A stretch of 64,000 nt of DNA from an uncultured Bacteroides sp. (GCF_958445495.1 NZ_CAUCSQ010000005.1:62001-126000), one strand, 5' to 3'. Counted from the stretch's first letter, positions 1 through 9,375 are shown. Numbers and translations: made by a program. The notes: generated by a model not told the origin, from the sequence alone.

Positions 1-273
1 TATCGGCAGGAGATATGCTGCATATCCCAAGACCGTCCGGTCCAGAATGCGATAGAGCGTCTTTACCATCTTTATTCCACCCACTCCTTCTACATGAGCC
101 ATACGGACGTGGCAAATGTTCCGGCAGAGAAAAGCGTCCTGTTACTAATCGCCTCCTTCTGCGAACATTACAAGTCTCCAAGTCCTCCGCATTCTTCTTC
201 CCTTCACCCTCCTAAATTTCTCAACGACCCCGTCACCTATTATATATACGGTTTAAGAAAGATTGTCATTTAG
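1..273 (+). CDS. C-terminal end of an unrecognised protein (partial, runs off left edge)
   Basis: Frame 1 is open from the first base to a TAG at 271-273, 90 residues with no start needed inside the window, ending in a hydrophobic tail (DPVTYYIYGLRKIVI). It reads like a genuine protein: mixed composition and helical segments such as AEKSVLLLIASFCEHYK. I do not recognise the family. It lies 116 bp upstream of nuoA on the same strand. A shorter ORF in frame 3 (15-215) is rich in Pro, Ser and Arg and is judged a shadow. The function cannot be inferred. Confidence 0.5.
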   Translation, partial: YRQEICCISQDRPVQNAIERLYHLYSTHSFYMSHTDVANVPAEKSVLLLIASFCEHYKSPSPPHSSSLHPPKFLNDPVTYYIYGLRKIVI

Positions 274-389
274 ACAAGCCGGGGATATTTTTCAAATCGA
301 TTTGTTTCAGGCAATCCGTCTTTTCTCCGGTGGGTGAAAGACCTATTGCACATATCTATATAATATTCAATCTAAACAGCTATTGGATT

Positions 390-740
390 ATGAATTTTAC
401 ATTTTTAGTTGTTGTTTTACTGACAGCGCTCGCTTTTGTCGGTGTAGTGATAGCTCTATCACGCGCTATCTCGCCCCGTTCGTACAATGTACAAAAGTTT
501 GAAGCCTACGAATGCGGCATACCGACACGCGGCAAATCATGGATGCAGTTCCGTGTGGGTTACTACCTGTTTGCCATCCTGTTCCTGATGTTCGACGTTG
601 AAACAGCCCTCCTGTTTCCGTGGGCAGTAGTCATGCACGATATGGGACCGCAAGGACTGGTCAGCGTCCTCTTTTTCTTTATCATTTTAGTTCTGGGCCT
701 CGCTTATGCCTGGAGGAAAGGAGCTTTGGAATGGAAATAA
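390..740 (+). CDS. nuoA: NADH-quinone oxidoreductase subunit A
   Basis: Small membrane subunit of respiratory complex I, at the junction of the peripheral and membrane arms. 116 residues with three predicted transmembrane helices (about 3-25, 60-80, 88-108) and the family signature in the first loop (YNVQKFEAYECGIPTRGKSW, followed by QFRVGYYLFAILFLMFDVE). The ATG at 390 is chosen over an in-frame GTG at 330 because it starts exactly at the hydrophobic helix, as in the family. First gene of a ten-gene nuo operon. Its stop overlaps the nuoB start by 10 bp, so the two are translationally coupled. Confidence 0.95.
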   Translation: MNFTFLVVVLLTALAFVGVVIALSRAISPRSYNVQKFEAYECGIPTRGKSWMQFRVGYYLFAILFLMFDVETALLFPWAVVMHDMGPQGLVSVLFFFIILVLGLAYAWRKGALEWK

Positions 741-1333
741 CCAAAAAGCCGAAAATAAAATCAATTCCCTATGAGGAGTTCATTGACAATGAATCATTGG
801 AAAAGCTGGTTAAGGAACTCAATGCCGGAGGAGCCAACGTGCTCGTGGGAGTCCTTGACGACTTTATCGACTGGGGGCGCAGCAATTCACTGTGGCCGCT
901 CACCTTTGCAACCAGTTGTTGCGGTATCGAATTCATGGCGTTGGGCGCCGCCCGTTACGACATGGCCCGTTTCGGGTTTGAAGTAGCGCGTGCCAGTCCG
1001 CGCCAGGCCGACATGATAATGGTATGCGGAACAATCACGAACAAGATGGCGCCGGTATTGAAGCGTCTGTACGACCAGATGCCCGACCCGAAATACGTGA
1101 TAGCCGTAGGCGGATGCGCCGTCAGCGGAGGCCCCTTCAAGAAGTCCTACCACGTAGTGAACGGAGTAGACAAGATTCTTCCGGTAGATGTATATATCCC
1201 CGGATGCCCGCCCCGCCCCGAAGCCTTCTATTACGGCATGATGCAGTTGCAACGCAAAGTCAAGATAGAGAAATTCTTCGGCGGAGTGAACAGAAAAGAG
1301 AAAAAACCGGATTATGTAAAAAATGAAGAATGA
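731..1333 (+). CDS. nuoB: NADH-quinone oxidoreductase subunit B
   Basis: Peripheral-arm subunit that holds the terminal [4Fe-4S] cluster N2, which passes electrons to quinone. 200 residues. The four cluster ligands are visible: the tandem Cys63-Cys64 in TSCCGIEFM, Cys129 in GGCAVSGGPF and Cys159 in PGCPPRPEAF. The ATG at 731 lies inside the nuoA end (10-bp overlap); upstream in-frame alternative starts fall within nuoA and are rejected. The length and ligand spacing match ordinary NuoB. The C-terminus is Lys/Glu-rich. Confidence 0.97.
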   Translation: MEITKKPKIKSIPYEEFIDNESLEKLVKELNAGGANVLVGVLDDFIDWGRSNSLWPLTFATSCCGIEFMALGAARYDMARFGFEVARASPRQADMIMVCGTITNKMAPVLKRLYDQMPDPKYVIAVGGCAVSGGPFKKSYHVVNGVDKILPVDVYIPGCPPRPEAFYYGMMQLQRKVKIEKFFGGVNRKEKKPDYVKNEE

Positions 1334-1410
1334 GTGAGAAAGAAAGAATCAACACGCTGCCGTAAGACACAGCCGATTCCCGACACAACATTCTTAATTT
1401 AACAGGATTT

Positions 1411-3003
1411 ATGCAAGAAATACAATTTATAGCCCCTGCAGCGTTACACGACGAGATGCTGCGCTTGCGAAATGAAAAGCAGATGGACTTCCTCGAAAGC
1501 CTCACCGGCATGGACTGGGGAGAGGCAAGCGAGAAAGACGCCCCGGAAAAACTTCGCGGCCTAGGCGTAGTCTATCATCTGGAATCTACCGTTACGGGTG
1601 AACGGATAGCAGTCAGAACAGCCACCGCCGACCGTGAACAACCGGAAATACCGTCTGTAAGCGATATATGGAAAATAGCCAACTTCTACGAACGTGAAGT
1701 ATTCGACTTCTACGGCATCACTTTCATCGGCCATCCCGACATGCGCCGCCTCTACCTGCGCAACGACTGGACAGGCTATCCGATGCGAAAAGACAACAAC
1801 CCGGAAAAGGACAACCCGCTCAACATGACGAATGAAGAGACGGTAGACACGACCGAGAAAATTGAACTGAATCCCGACGGAAGCATCAAAGACAAAGAGA
1901 ACAAGCTTTTCGGCGATGAGGAATACGTAGTCAATATCGGGCCGCAACACCCCGCCACACACGGCGTCATGCGGTTCCGCGTATCCCTGGAAGGCGAAAC
2001 GATACATAAACTGGACGCCAATTGCGGATACATCCACCGGGGCATCGAAAAGATGAACGAAAGCCTCACCTACCCGCAAACACTGGCGCTGACCGACCGC
2101 CTCGACTATCTGGGCGCACACCAAAACCGCCATGCGCTGTGCATGTGCATTGAAAAGGCGATGGGTATCGAAGTAAGCCAGCGTGTGGAGTACATCCGCA
2201 CCATCATGGACGAGCTGCAACGCATCGACTCCCACCTGCTCTTCTACTCCTGCCTGGCTATGGACTTGGGAGCGCTGACCGCCTTCTTCTACGGATTCCG
2301 CGACCGCGAGAAAATCCTCGACATCTTTGAGGAAACCTGCGGCGGGCGCCTGATTATGAACTACAACACAATCGGCGGCGTGCAGGCGGACATCCATCCG
2401 AACTTCGCCAGACGGGTGAAAGAGTTCATCCCCTACCTGCGGGGAATCATCCACGAATACCACGACATATTCACAGGCAACATCATCGCCCAGAAACGTA
2501 TGAAAGGCGTCGGCGTACTGAGCCGCGAAGATGCCATCTCCTTCGGCTGCACCGGAGGCACGGGACGCGCCTCAGGCTGGGCGTGCGACGTACGCAAACG
2601 GATGCCCTACGGCGTGTATGACAAAGTAGACTTCAAAGAAATCCTCTATACGGAAGGCGACTGCTTTGCCCGCTACCTGGTACGTATGGACGAAATCATG
2701 GAAAGCCTGAACATCATCGAGCAACTAATAGACAACATCCCCGAAGGACCGTATCAGGAAAAGACGAAACCGATTATCCGGGTTCCGGAAGGCAGCTACT
2801 ACGCCGCCGTAGAAGGAAGCCGCGGCGAGTTCGGCGTTTTCCTCGAAAGCCAAGGCGACAAGACGCCCTACCGCCTGCACTACCGTTCCACAGGCTTACC
2901 GCTCGTAGCGGCCATCGACACCATTTGCCGGGGAGCCAAGATAGCCGACTTAATCGCTATCGGCGGAACCATCGATTACGTAGTTCCGGATATTGACAGA
3001 TAA
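1411..3003 (+). CDS. nuoCD: NADH-quinone oxidoreductase fused subunits C and D
   Basis: Fusion of the 30-kDa (NuoC) and 49-kDa (NuoD) subunits, as is usual in Bacteroidetes. 530 residues. The NuoC-like part covers about residues 1-145 (ending VFDFYGITFIGHPDMRRLYLRNDWTGYPMRKD). After a linker rich in Asn, Glu and Lys, NuoD begins near residue 170 with VNIGPQHPATHGVMRF and continues through the quinone-site region to the C-terminus (GGTIDYVVPDIDR). With NuoB it forms the quinone-binding pocket. A 77-bp spacer separates it from nuoB and 29 bp from nuoH. The NuoC part is short for the family. Confidence 0.96.
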   Translation: MQEIQFIAPAALHDEMLRLRNEKQMDFLESLTGMDWGEASEKDAPEKLRGLGVVYHLESTVTGERIAVRTATADREQPEIPSVSDIWKIANFYEREVFDFYGITFIGHPDMRRLYLRNDWTGYPMRKDNNPEKDNPLNMTNEETVDTTEKIELNPDGSIKDKENKLFGDEEYVVNIGPQHPATHGVMRFRVSLEGETIHKLDANCGYIHRGIEKMNESLTYPQTLALTDRLDYLGAHQNRHALCMCIEKAMGIEVSQRVEYIRTIMDELQRIDSHLLFYSCLAMDLGALTAFFYGFRDREKILDIFEETCGGRLIMNYNTIGGVQADIHPNFARRVKEFIPYLRGIIHEYHDIFTGNIIAQKRMKGVGVLSREDAISFGCTGGTGRASGWACDVRKRMPYGVYDKVDFKEILYTEGDCFARYLVRMDEIMESLNIIEQLIDNIPEGPYQEKTKPIIRVPEGSYYAAVEGSRGEFGVFLESQGDKTPYRLHYRSTGLPLVAAIDTICRGAKIADLIAIGGTIDYVVPDIDR

Positions 3004-3032
3004 GTATTAATTATTAGGTCTAAAATAGATAT

Positions 3033-4109
3033 ATGTTCGACTTTAGTATAGTAACAAACTGGATACATGAGCTGCTCCTTTCCGTCATGCCGGAAGGACT
3101 GGCCGTCTTTATAGAATGTGTGGCAGTCGGTGTGTGCATCGTCGCGCTGTATGCCGTCCTGGCTATCATACTGATTTACATGGAACGCAAGGTCTGCGGT
3201 TTCTTCCAGTGCCGCCTCGGCCCGAACCGCGTGGGCAAATGGGGTTCCATCCAAGTGCTCTGCGACGTGCTCAAAATGATGACGAAGGAAATCTTCATGC
3301 CGAAAGGCGCCGACCGTTTCCTCTACAACCTGGCCCCGTTCATGGTGATTATCGCCTCGTTCCTCACCTTCGCCTGTATCCCCTTCAACAAGGGAGCGGA
3401 GATTCTGAACTTCAACGTAGGCGTCTTCTTCCTGCTCGCCGCCTCCAGCATCGGAGTGGTAGGCATCCTGCTTGCCGGCTGGGGAAGCAACAATAAGTTC
3501 TCCCTAATCGGCGCCATGCGAAGCGGCGCGCAAATCATCAGTTACGAGCTGTCCGTGGGAATGAGCATCATGACGATGGTCGTGCTGACAGGAACCATGC
3601 AGTTCTCCGAAATCGTGGAAGGGCAAGCCGACGGATGGTTTATCTTCAAAGGCCACATCCCCGCCGTGATTGCCTTCATCATCTACCTGATTGCCGGAAA
3701 TGCCGAATGTAACCGCGGCCCGTTCGACCTTCCCGAAGCGGAAAGCGAGCTGACCGCCGGATACCACACCGAATACTCCGGTATGGGTTTCGGCTTCTTC
3801 TACCTGGCGGAATACCTCAACCTGTTCATCGTGGCAAGCGTGGCCGCCACCGTCTTCCTGGGCGGATGGATGCCGTTCCACATCGCCGGGCTGGACGGGT
3901 TCAACGCCGTAATGGATTACATTCCCGGATTCATCTGGTTCTTCGGCAAAGCGTTCTTCGTCGTATTCCTGCTGATGTGGATTAAGTGGACGTTCCCCCG
4001 CCTGCGCATCGACCAGATTCTGAATCTGGAATGGAAATATCTGGTTCCTATTTCTATGGTAAACTTATTGTTAATGGCATGTTGCGTCGCTTTCGGTTTC
4101 CACTTTTAA
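3033..4109 (+). CDS. nuoH: NADH-quinone oxidoreductase subunit H
   Basis: Membrane subunit that joins the peripheral arm to the proton-pumping arm and contributes to the quinone entry channel. 358 residues with about eight or nine transmembrane helices. Diagnostic stretches include YMERKVCGFFQCRLGPNRVGKWG and NRGPFDLPEAESELTAGYHTEYSG, the conserved acidic loop. The ATG at 3033 follows the nuoCD stop by 29 bp. No upstream frame competes. Confidence 0.97.
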   Translation: MFDFSIVTNWIHELLLSVMPEGLAVFIECVAVGVCIVALYAVLAIILIYMERKVCGFFQCRLGPNRVGKWGSIQVLCDVLKMMTKEIFMPKGADRFLYNLAPFMVIIASFLTFACIPFNKGAEILNFNVGVFFLLAASSIGVVGILLAGWGSNNKFSLIGAMRSGAQIISYELSVGMSIMTMVVLTGTMQFSEIVEGQADGWFIFKGHIPAVIAFIIYLIAGNAECNRGPFDLPEAESELTAGYHTEYSGMGFGFFYLAEYLNLFIVASVAATVFLGGWMPFHIAGLDGFNAVMDYIPGFIWFFGKAFFVVFLLMWIKWTFPRLRIDQILNLEWKYLVPISMVNLLLMACCVAFGFHF

Positions 4110-4161
4110 GCTGCCCGGCGCCGTACAGAGTTTTCCTCCGGAACAAATAATAGATTAGATT

Positions 4162-4650
4162 ATGGAATATAAAGATAAGAAATATACGTACTTAGGTGGT
4201 CTGGTGCACGGCATCAGCACACTGGCAACGGGCATGAAAACCAGTATCAAGGTGTACTTCCGCAAGAAAGTGACCGAGCAGTATCCCGAAAACCGGAAAG
4301 AGCTGAAAATGTTCGACCGGTTCCGCGGCACGCTGAGCATGCCCCACAATGAGAACAACGAACATCGCTGCGTGGCCTGCGGCCTGTGCCAGATGGCGTG
4401 CCCGAACGACACAATCAAAGTGACCAGCGAAACCGTCGAGACGGAAGACGGCAAGAAAAAGAAAATCCTGGCGCGATATGAATACGACCTGGGTTCCTGC
4501 ATGTTCTGCCAACTCTGCGTCAACGCTTGCCCGCACGACGCCATCACGTTCGACCAGAATTTCGAACATGCGGTTTTCGACAGGAGCAAACTTGTCTTGA
4601 AACTGAACCGCGACGGTAGTAAAGTAATAGAAAAGAAAAAAGAAGTTTAG
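4162..4650 (+). CDS. nuoI: NADH-quinone oxidoreductase subunit I, 2[4Fe-4S] ferredoxin-like
   Basis: Peripheral-arm subunit carrying clusters N6a and N6b. 162 residues. Two CxxCxxCxxxC motifs are visible: Cys70, 73, 76 and 80 (CVACGLCQMACP) and Cys113, 116, 119 and 123 (CMFCQLCVNACP). The N-terminal 45 residues are the usual amphipathic region that lies on the membrane. The stop at 4648-4650 is followed two bases later by the nuoJ ATG. Confidence 0.97.
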   Translation: MEYKDKKYTYLGGLVHGISTLATGMKTSIKVYFRKKVTEQYPENRKELKMFDRFRGTLSMPHNENNEHRCVACGLCQMACPNDTIKVTSETVETEDGKKKKILARYEYDLGSCMFCQLCVNACPHDAITFDQNFEHAVFDRSKLVLKLNRDGSKVIEKKKEV

Positions 4651-4652
4651 AT

Positions 4653-5165
4653 ATGGGATTAACACTTGAAACAGTAGTTTTCTACTTTTTGGCAGCATTC
4701 ATCATTGCCATGTCCGTCATGACGGTAACGACCCAACGTATCGTACGCTCCGCCACCTACCTGCTCTTCGTGCTTTTCGGCACGGCGGGTATCTACTTCC
4801 TGCTGGGCTATACTTTCCTGGGGTCTGTTCAAATCATGGTTTATGCCGGCGGCATCGTCGTTCTTTACGTGTTTTCCATCCTGCTGACCAGCGGAGAGGG
4901 CGACCGCGCCGAGAAACTGAAACGAAGCAGGTTCCTCGCAGGGCTCCTGACCACCATCGCCGGCGCGGCAATCATCCTGTTTATCACCTTGAAGCACAAT
5001 TTCCTGCAAGCAGGCAGTGTCAGCACGCAGGAGACAAGCATCCACGCCATCGGACGCGCTTTGCTGAGCAGTGACAAATACGGTTACATATTGCCCTTCG
5101 AAGCCGTCAGCATTTTGTTGCTGGCCTGCATCATCGGCGGTATCATCATCGCGCGGAAGAGGTAA
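4653..5165 (+). CDS. nuoJ: NADH-quinone oxidoreductase subunit J
   Basis: Membrane-arm subunit of complex I. 170 residues with five predicted helices, including the conserved third-helix region FLGSVQIMVYAGGIVVLYVFSILL (the pi-bulge helix of the family). The start is fixed by its position two bases after the nuoI stop. It ends with a Lys/Arg cluster after the last helix. The nuoK ATG follows 34 bp downstream. Confidence 0.95.
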   Translation: MGLTLETVVFYFLAAFIIAMSVMTVTTQRIVRSATYLLFVLFGTAGIYFLLGYTFLGSVQIMVYAGGIVVLYVFSILLTSGEGDRAEKLKRSRFLAGLLTTIAGAAIILFITLKHNFLQAGSVSTQETSIHAIGRALLSSDKYGYILPFEAVSILLLACIIGGIIIARKR

Positions 5166-5199
5166 ACAACGTATTAACTATCAAAAACAGAGTTCGAAT

Positions 5200-5508
5200 A
5201 TGATACACATGGAATATTACCTGGTAGTTTCTACCATCATGATGTTTGCGGGAATCTACGGGTTCTTTACCCGCCGGAACACACTGGCTATCCTGATTTC
5301 CGTAGAGTTAATGCTGAATGCCACGGACATCAACTTCGCCGTGTTCAACCGTTTTCTCTTTCCGGAAGGGACGGAAGGCTATTTCTTCGCCTTGTTTTCC
5401 ATCGCCATCTCGGCTGCGGAGACGGCAATAGCCATCGCCATAATGATTAATATCTACCGCAATCTACGAAGTATCCAGGTGCGCAACCTGGACGAGTTGA
5501 AGTGGTGA
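5200..5508 (+). CDS. nuoK: NADH-quinone oxidoreductase subunit K
   Basis: Smallest antiporter-related membrane subunit. 102 residues, three helices, with conserved membrane glutamates in the second and third helices (ILISVELMLNATDINF and AAETAIAIAIMINIYR). The ATG at 5200 is chosen because the open frame upstream (from an alternative start at 5071) overlaps nuoJ and is unrelated. A second possible start is Met4 at 5209. The gene is followed by an unusual 408-bp gap before nuoL that contains a tandem repeat array. Confidence 0.95.
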   Translation: MIHMEYYLVVSTIMMFAGIYGFFTRRNTLAILISVELMLNATDINFAVFNRFLFPEGTEGYFFALFSIAISAAETAIAIAIMINIYRNLRSIQVRNLDELKW

Positions 5509-5631
5509 TTCGCCCCCGCCGGCATAAAGCGGCTCCCGGTAAAACGGAAAAGACGCACGGACTTGCGGACCCCGGCCGGATACATTCTGCAGGCTGCCGG
5601 GAAAACGACAGTTCCAATGTATTGAAACCGG

Positions 5632-5830
5632 AGACCCATGCTAGAGAAACCGGAGTTTCATACTGTAGAAACTAAAGTTTTCATGCTGTAGAAACTAAAG
5701 TTTCATGCTGCAGAAACCAGAGTTCCATGCTGCAGAAACCAAAGTTTCACGCTGTAGAAACTAAAGTTTCATGCTGTAGAAACTAGAGTTCCACCTGATG
5801 GAAGCAAATGTTCCATACCGGTGAAACGAT
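5632..5830. repeat. 22-bp degenerate tandem array between nuoK and nuoL, about 9 units
   Basis: The 408-bp gap between nuoK and nuoL has a GC-rich first part (5509-5630, nothing recognised) and then about nine imperfect 22-bp units. The consensus is GAAACTAAAGTTTC followed by ATGCTGTA. Unit starts can be followed by the recurrent GAAAC; one unit is 23 bp. GAAACT-AA-AGTTTC is itself an inverted repeat, and GTTTC-8 nt-GAAAC across the unit border is another, so the array offers alternating small hairpins in DNA or in the nuo transcript. There are no unique spacers, so it is not a CRISPR array. The last units decay toward 5830. Confidence 0.85.
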
Positions 5831-5916
5831 GCAGGAAGCCGTAACATGGCGACGGGACAAAGCTGCAAAGACTCAAAATAACGAATATAATAACCCAAGT
5901 AATTAAAATAAACCGT

Positions 5917-7806
5917 ATGGAACTAACAATTCTGATACTCCTTCTTCCTTTCTTCTCCTTTCTCGTACTGGGAATCGGAGGGAAATGGATGTCCCACCGG
6001 ACAGCGGGCGCAATCGGTACGCTGGTACTGGGAGCGGTAACGGTGCTATCCTACGTTACAGCTTTCCAATATTTCTCCGCGCCACGGCTGGAAGACGGCA
6101 CATTCGCCACACTGATACCTTATAATTTCACGTGGCTTCCTTTCACAGAGACCTTACATTTTGATTTGGGCATCCTGCTCGACCCGATATCGGTAATGAT
6201 GCTAATCGTTATCTCCACCGTGTCGCTGATGGTGCATATCTACTCCTTCGGCTACATGAAAGGAGAGGTCGGTTTCCAACGTTACTACGCCTTCCTGTCA
6301 CTGTTCACCATGTCCATGCTGGGACTGGTGGTGGCAACCAACATTTTCCAGATGTACCTCTTCTGGGAGCTGGTGGGCGTAAGTTCTTATTTATTAATCG
6401 GATTCTACTACACCAAACCCGCCGCAATCTCGGCTTCCAAGAAAGCGTTCATCGTCACCCGTTTCGCCGACTTGGGTTTCCTAATCGGTATCCTGATTTA
6501 CGGGTATTACGGCGGTACATTCGGCTTCACTCCGGACACGGTGTCGCTGGTGAGCGGCGGAGCTGCCATGCTTCCGTTAGCACTCGGACTGATGTTCGTG
6601 GGCGGAGCGGGCAAGAGCGCGATGTTCCCGCTGCACATCTGGCTGCCCGACGCAATGGAAGGCCCGACACCGGTCAGCGCCCTGATTCACGCCGCCACGA
6701 TGGTGGTTGCAGGAGTTTACCTGGTAGCGCGCATGTTCCCGCTCTTCATCGCTTATGCGCCGGACACGCTGCACCTGGTAGCCTGGGTGGGCGCGTTCAC
6801 CGCTTTCTATGCAGCGAGCGTAGCCTGCGTACAGTCGGACATCAAGCGCGTGCTGGCTTTCTCCACGATTTCGCAAATCGGCTTCATGATGGTGGCTTTG
6901 GGAGTCTGCACTTCCACAGACCCGCACGAAGGCGGCCTGGGATACATGGCGTCTATGTTCCACCTGTTCACGCACGCCATGTTCAAAGCCTTGCTGTTCC
7001 TCGGCGCCGGAAGCATCATCCATGCGGTACACTCCAACGAGATGTCTGCTATGGGAGGATTGCGCAAATACATGCCTGTCACTCACTGGACGTTCCTGAT
7101 TGCCTGCCTTGCCATCGCGGGTATCCCCCCGTTCTCCGGATTCTTCTCCAAAGACGAGATTCTGGCGGCATGTTTCCAGTACAGTCCCGTCATGGGCTGG
7201 GTAATGACGGTAATCGCCGCTATGACCGCTTTCTATATGTTCCGCCTTTATTACGGCATCTTCTGGGGAAAGGAAAACAAGGAGTTGCACGCTCACCATA
7301 CACCGCATGAAAGCCCGCTGGCCATGACATTCCCGCTGATGTTCCTGGCGGCTGTCACCTGCGGGGCCGGATTCATCCCGTTCGGGCACTTCATCAGTTC
7401 CAACGGCGAGTCTTATTCCATCCACCTCGACCCATCGGTCGCTGTCACCAGTGTCGTCATTGCAATGGTCTCCATCGCAATCGCCACATGGATATACAAG
7501 AATGCCAAGCAACCGGTTGCGGACGCGCTCGCCAAACGGTTCAAAGGCTTGTGGACGGCTGCCTACCACCGTTTCTACATCGACGAGATATACCAGTTCA
7601 TCACTCATAAGATTATCTTCCGCTGCATCTCCACTCCCATCGCATGGTGGGACCGCCATGTGGTAGACGGGTTCTTCGACTTTCTGGCATGGGCGACCAA
7701 TACCACAAGCGACGAAATCCGCGGCTTGCAAAGCGGGCAGGTACAGCAATACGCCTATGTATTCCTGTGCGGCGCACTGGTACTTATCCTGCTGCTGGTT
7801 CTCTAG
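5917..7806 (+). CDS. nuoL: NADH-quinone oxidoreductase subunit L
   Basis: Distal antiporter-like proton-pumping subunit with the long lateral helix. 629 residues and about 16 helices. Family landmarks: FWELVGVSSYLLIGFYY (key Glu), GKSAMFPLHIWLPDAMEGPTPVSALIHAATMV (Lys and His of the channel) and a C-terminal extension ending in a hydrophobic helix (YAYVFLCGALVLILLLVL). It starts 408 bp after nuoK, beyond the repeat array, which may place it under separate control or only lengthen the leader. A 37-bp AT-rich spacer precedes nuoM. Confidence 0.96.
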   Translation: MELTILILLLPFFSFLVLGIGGKWMSHRTAGAIGTLVLGAVTVLSYVTAFQYFSAPRLEDGTFATLIPYNFTWLPFTETLHFDLGILLDPISVMMLIVISTVSLMVHIYSFGYMKGEVGFQRYYAFLSLFTMSMLGLVVATNIFQMYLFWELVGVSSYLLIGFYYTKPAAISASKKAFIVTRFADLGFLIGILIYGYYGGTFGFTPDTVSLVSGGAAMLPLALGLMFVGGAGKSAMFPLHIWLPDAMEGPTPVSALIHAATMVVAGVYLVARMFPLFIAYAPDTLHLVAWVGAFTAFYAASVACVQSDIKRVLAFSTISQIGFMMVALGVCTSTDPHEGGLGYMASMFHLFTHAMFKALLFLGAGSIIHAVHSNEMSAMGGLRKYMPVTHWTFLIACLAIAGIPPFSGFFSKDEILAACFQYSPVMGWVMTVIAAMTAFYMFRLYYGIFWGKENKELHAHHTPHESPLAMTFPLMFLAAVTCGAGFIPFGHFISSNGESYSIHLDPSVAVTSVVIAMVSIAIATWIYKNAKQPVADALAKRFKGLWTAAYHRFYIDEIYQFITHKIIFRCISTPIAWWDRHVVDGFFDFLAWATNTTSDEIRGLQSGQVQQYAYVFLCGALVLILLLVL

Positions 7807-7843
7807 TTCATCTATTATCAATCATAATTCATAAACCATAAAC

Positions 7844-9328
7844 ATGAATTTTCTATCAATATTCGTACTAATCCCCTTACTGATGCTCGCCGGACTCTGG
7901 GCGGCACGGGGAATCAAAGCGATTCGAGGGGTGATGGTTACCGGCGCATCGGCACTTCTGGTTGCCTCCGTCGTCCTGACCTTTTTGTACTTGGGAGAAC
8001 GTAGTGCCGGAAACACGGCAGAAATGTTATTCCGCGCAGATGCGGTCTGGTATGCCCCGCTCCACATCTCTTATTCGGTAGGTGTAGACGGCATCTCGGT
8101 AGCCATGCTGTTACTGTCCGCTATCATCGTATTTACGGGGACGTTCGCCTCATGGCGCCTGCAACCCCTGACTAAAGAATATTTCCTCTGGTTCACGCTG
8201 CTTTCGATGGGGGTATTCGGGTTCTTCATCTCTATCGACCTGTTCACCATGTTCATGTTCTACGAAATAGCGCTGATACCGATGTACCTGTTAATCGGCG
8301 TATGGGGTTCGGGACGCAAGGAATATGCCGCCATGAAACTGACGCTGATGCTGATGGGCGGTTCCGCCTTCCTGCTAATCGGTATTCTGGGAATTTATTT
8401 CGGCGCGGGGGCGACAACGATGAATGTGCTTGAAATCGCACAGTTGCACAACATTCCTTTCGCGCAGCAATGCATCTGGTTCCCGCTGACGTTTATCGGG
8501 TTCGGCGTGCTGGGCGCGCTCTTCCCGTTCCATACATGGAGCCCCGACGGCCACGCTTCCGCCCCGACGGCAGTGTCCATGCTTCATGCGGGCGTACTGA
8601 TGAAGCTGGGAGGTTACGGCTGTTTCCGCATCGCCATGTACCTGATGCCGGAAGCCGCCAACGAGCTTTCGTGGATATTCCTGATACTGACGGGCATCTC
8701 CGTTGTGTACGGCGCGTTCTCCGCCTGCGTGCAGACTGACTTGAAATATATCAACGCCTATTCTTCCGTATCCCACTGCGGGCTGGTTCTTTTCGCTATC
8801 CTGATGCTGAACCAGACTGCCGCCACCGGAGCTATCCTCCAGATGCTCTCGCACGGGCTGATGACGGCTTTGTTCTTCGCCCTTATCGGTATGATTTACG
8901 GACGGACGCACACCCGCGATGTCCGGGAGTTGTCCGGACTGATGAAGGTTATGCCGTTCCTCAGCGTATGCTATGTGATTGCCGGCCTTGCCAACCTCGG
9001 ACTGCCGGGGCTCAGCGGTTTCATCGCGGAAATGACTATCTTCGTGGGTTCTTTCCAGGATAACGACGTGTTCCACCGCACGCTGACTATCATCGCCTGC
9101 TCGTCCATCGTGATTACCGCGGTTTATATCCTGCGTCTGGTAGGCAAGATTCTGTACGGGACCTGCACCAACAAGCATCATCTCGAACTGACCGACGCTA
9201 CGTGGGACGAACGGGTGGCGGTCATCTGCCTCATCGCCTGCGTGGCAGGACTGGGTATGGCTCCTTTCTGGGTGAGCCGGATGATTGGCGAGAGCGTGCT
9301 TCCCGTAGTCACGCAACTGCTTCCGTAA
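7844..9328 (+). CDS. nuoM: NADH-quinone oxidoreductase subunit M
   Basis: Antiporter-like proton-pumping subunit. 494 residues and about 14 helices. Signature stretches: MFMFYEIALIPMYLLIGVWG (conserved Glu), FPFHTWSPDGHASAPTAVSMLHAGVLMKLGGYG and the C-terminal half with AGLANLGLPGLSGFIAE. The ATG at 7844 follows a short spacer that contains the sequence aattcataaaccataaa. Nearly the same sequence precedes nuoN. Confidence 0.96.
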   Translation: MNFLSIFVLIPLLMLAGLWAARGIKAIRGVMVTGASALLVASVVLTFLYLGERSAGNTAEMLFRADAVWYAPLHISYSVGVDGISVAMLLLSAIIVFTGTFASWRLQPLTKEYFLWFTLLSMGVFGFFISIDLFTMFMFYEIALIPMYLLIGVWGSGRKEYAAMKLTLMLMGGSAFLLIGILGIYFGAGATTMNVLEIAQLHNIPFAQQCIWFPLTFIGFGVLGALFPFHTWSPDGHASAPTAVSMLHAGVLMKLGGYGCFRIAMYLMPEAANELSWIFLILTGISVVYGAFSACVQTDLKYINAYSSVSHCGLVLFAILMLNQTAATGAILQMLSHGLMTALFFALIGMIYGRTHTRDVRELSGLMKVMPFLSVCYVIAGLANLGLPGLSGFIAEMTIFVGSFQDNDVFHRTLTIIACSSIVITAVYILRLVGKILYGTCTNKHHLELTDATWDERVAVICLIACVAGLGMAPFWVSRMIGESVLPVVTQLLP

Positions 9329-9375
9329 CCGACACAATTCATAAATCGTAATTCATAAACCATAAAATAAAGACA

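Noticed and set aside
15..215. ORF of 66 residues at the left edge
   Set aside because: Pro/Ser/Arg-rich composition; frame 1 is open over a longer stretch to 273 and looks more like protein.
5632..5830. CRISPR array
   Set aside because: The 22-bp units are contiguous and degenerate, with no unique spacers and no cas genes in the window.
6577..7821. Long antisense ORF (414 aa) opposite nuoL
   Set aside because: It mirrors the codon structure of nuoL, its composition is rich in His, Arg, Gln and Glu, and it has no domain; similar long antisense frames opposite nuoCD (1561-2463) and nuoM (8375-9337) are equally shadows.
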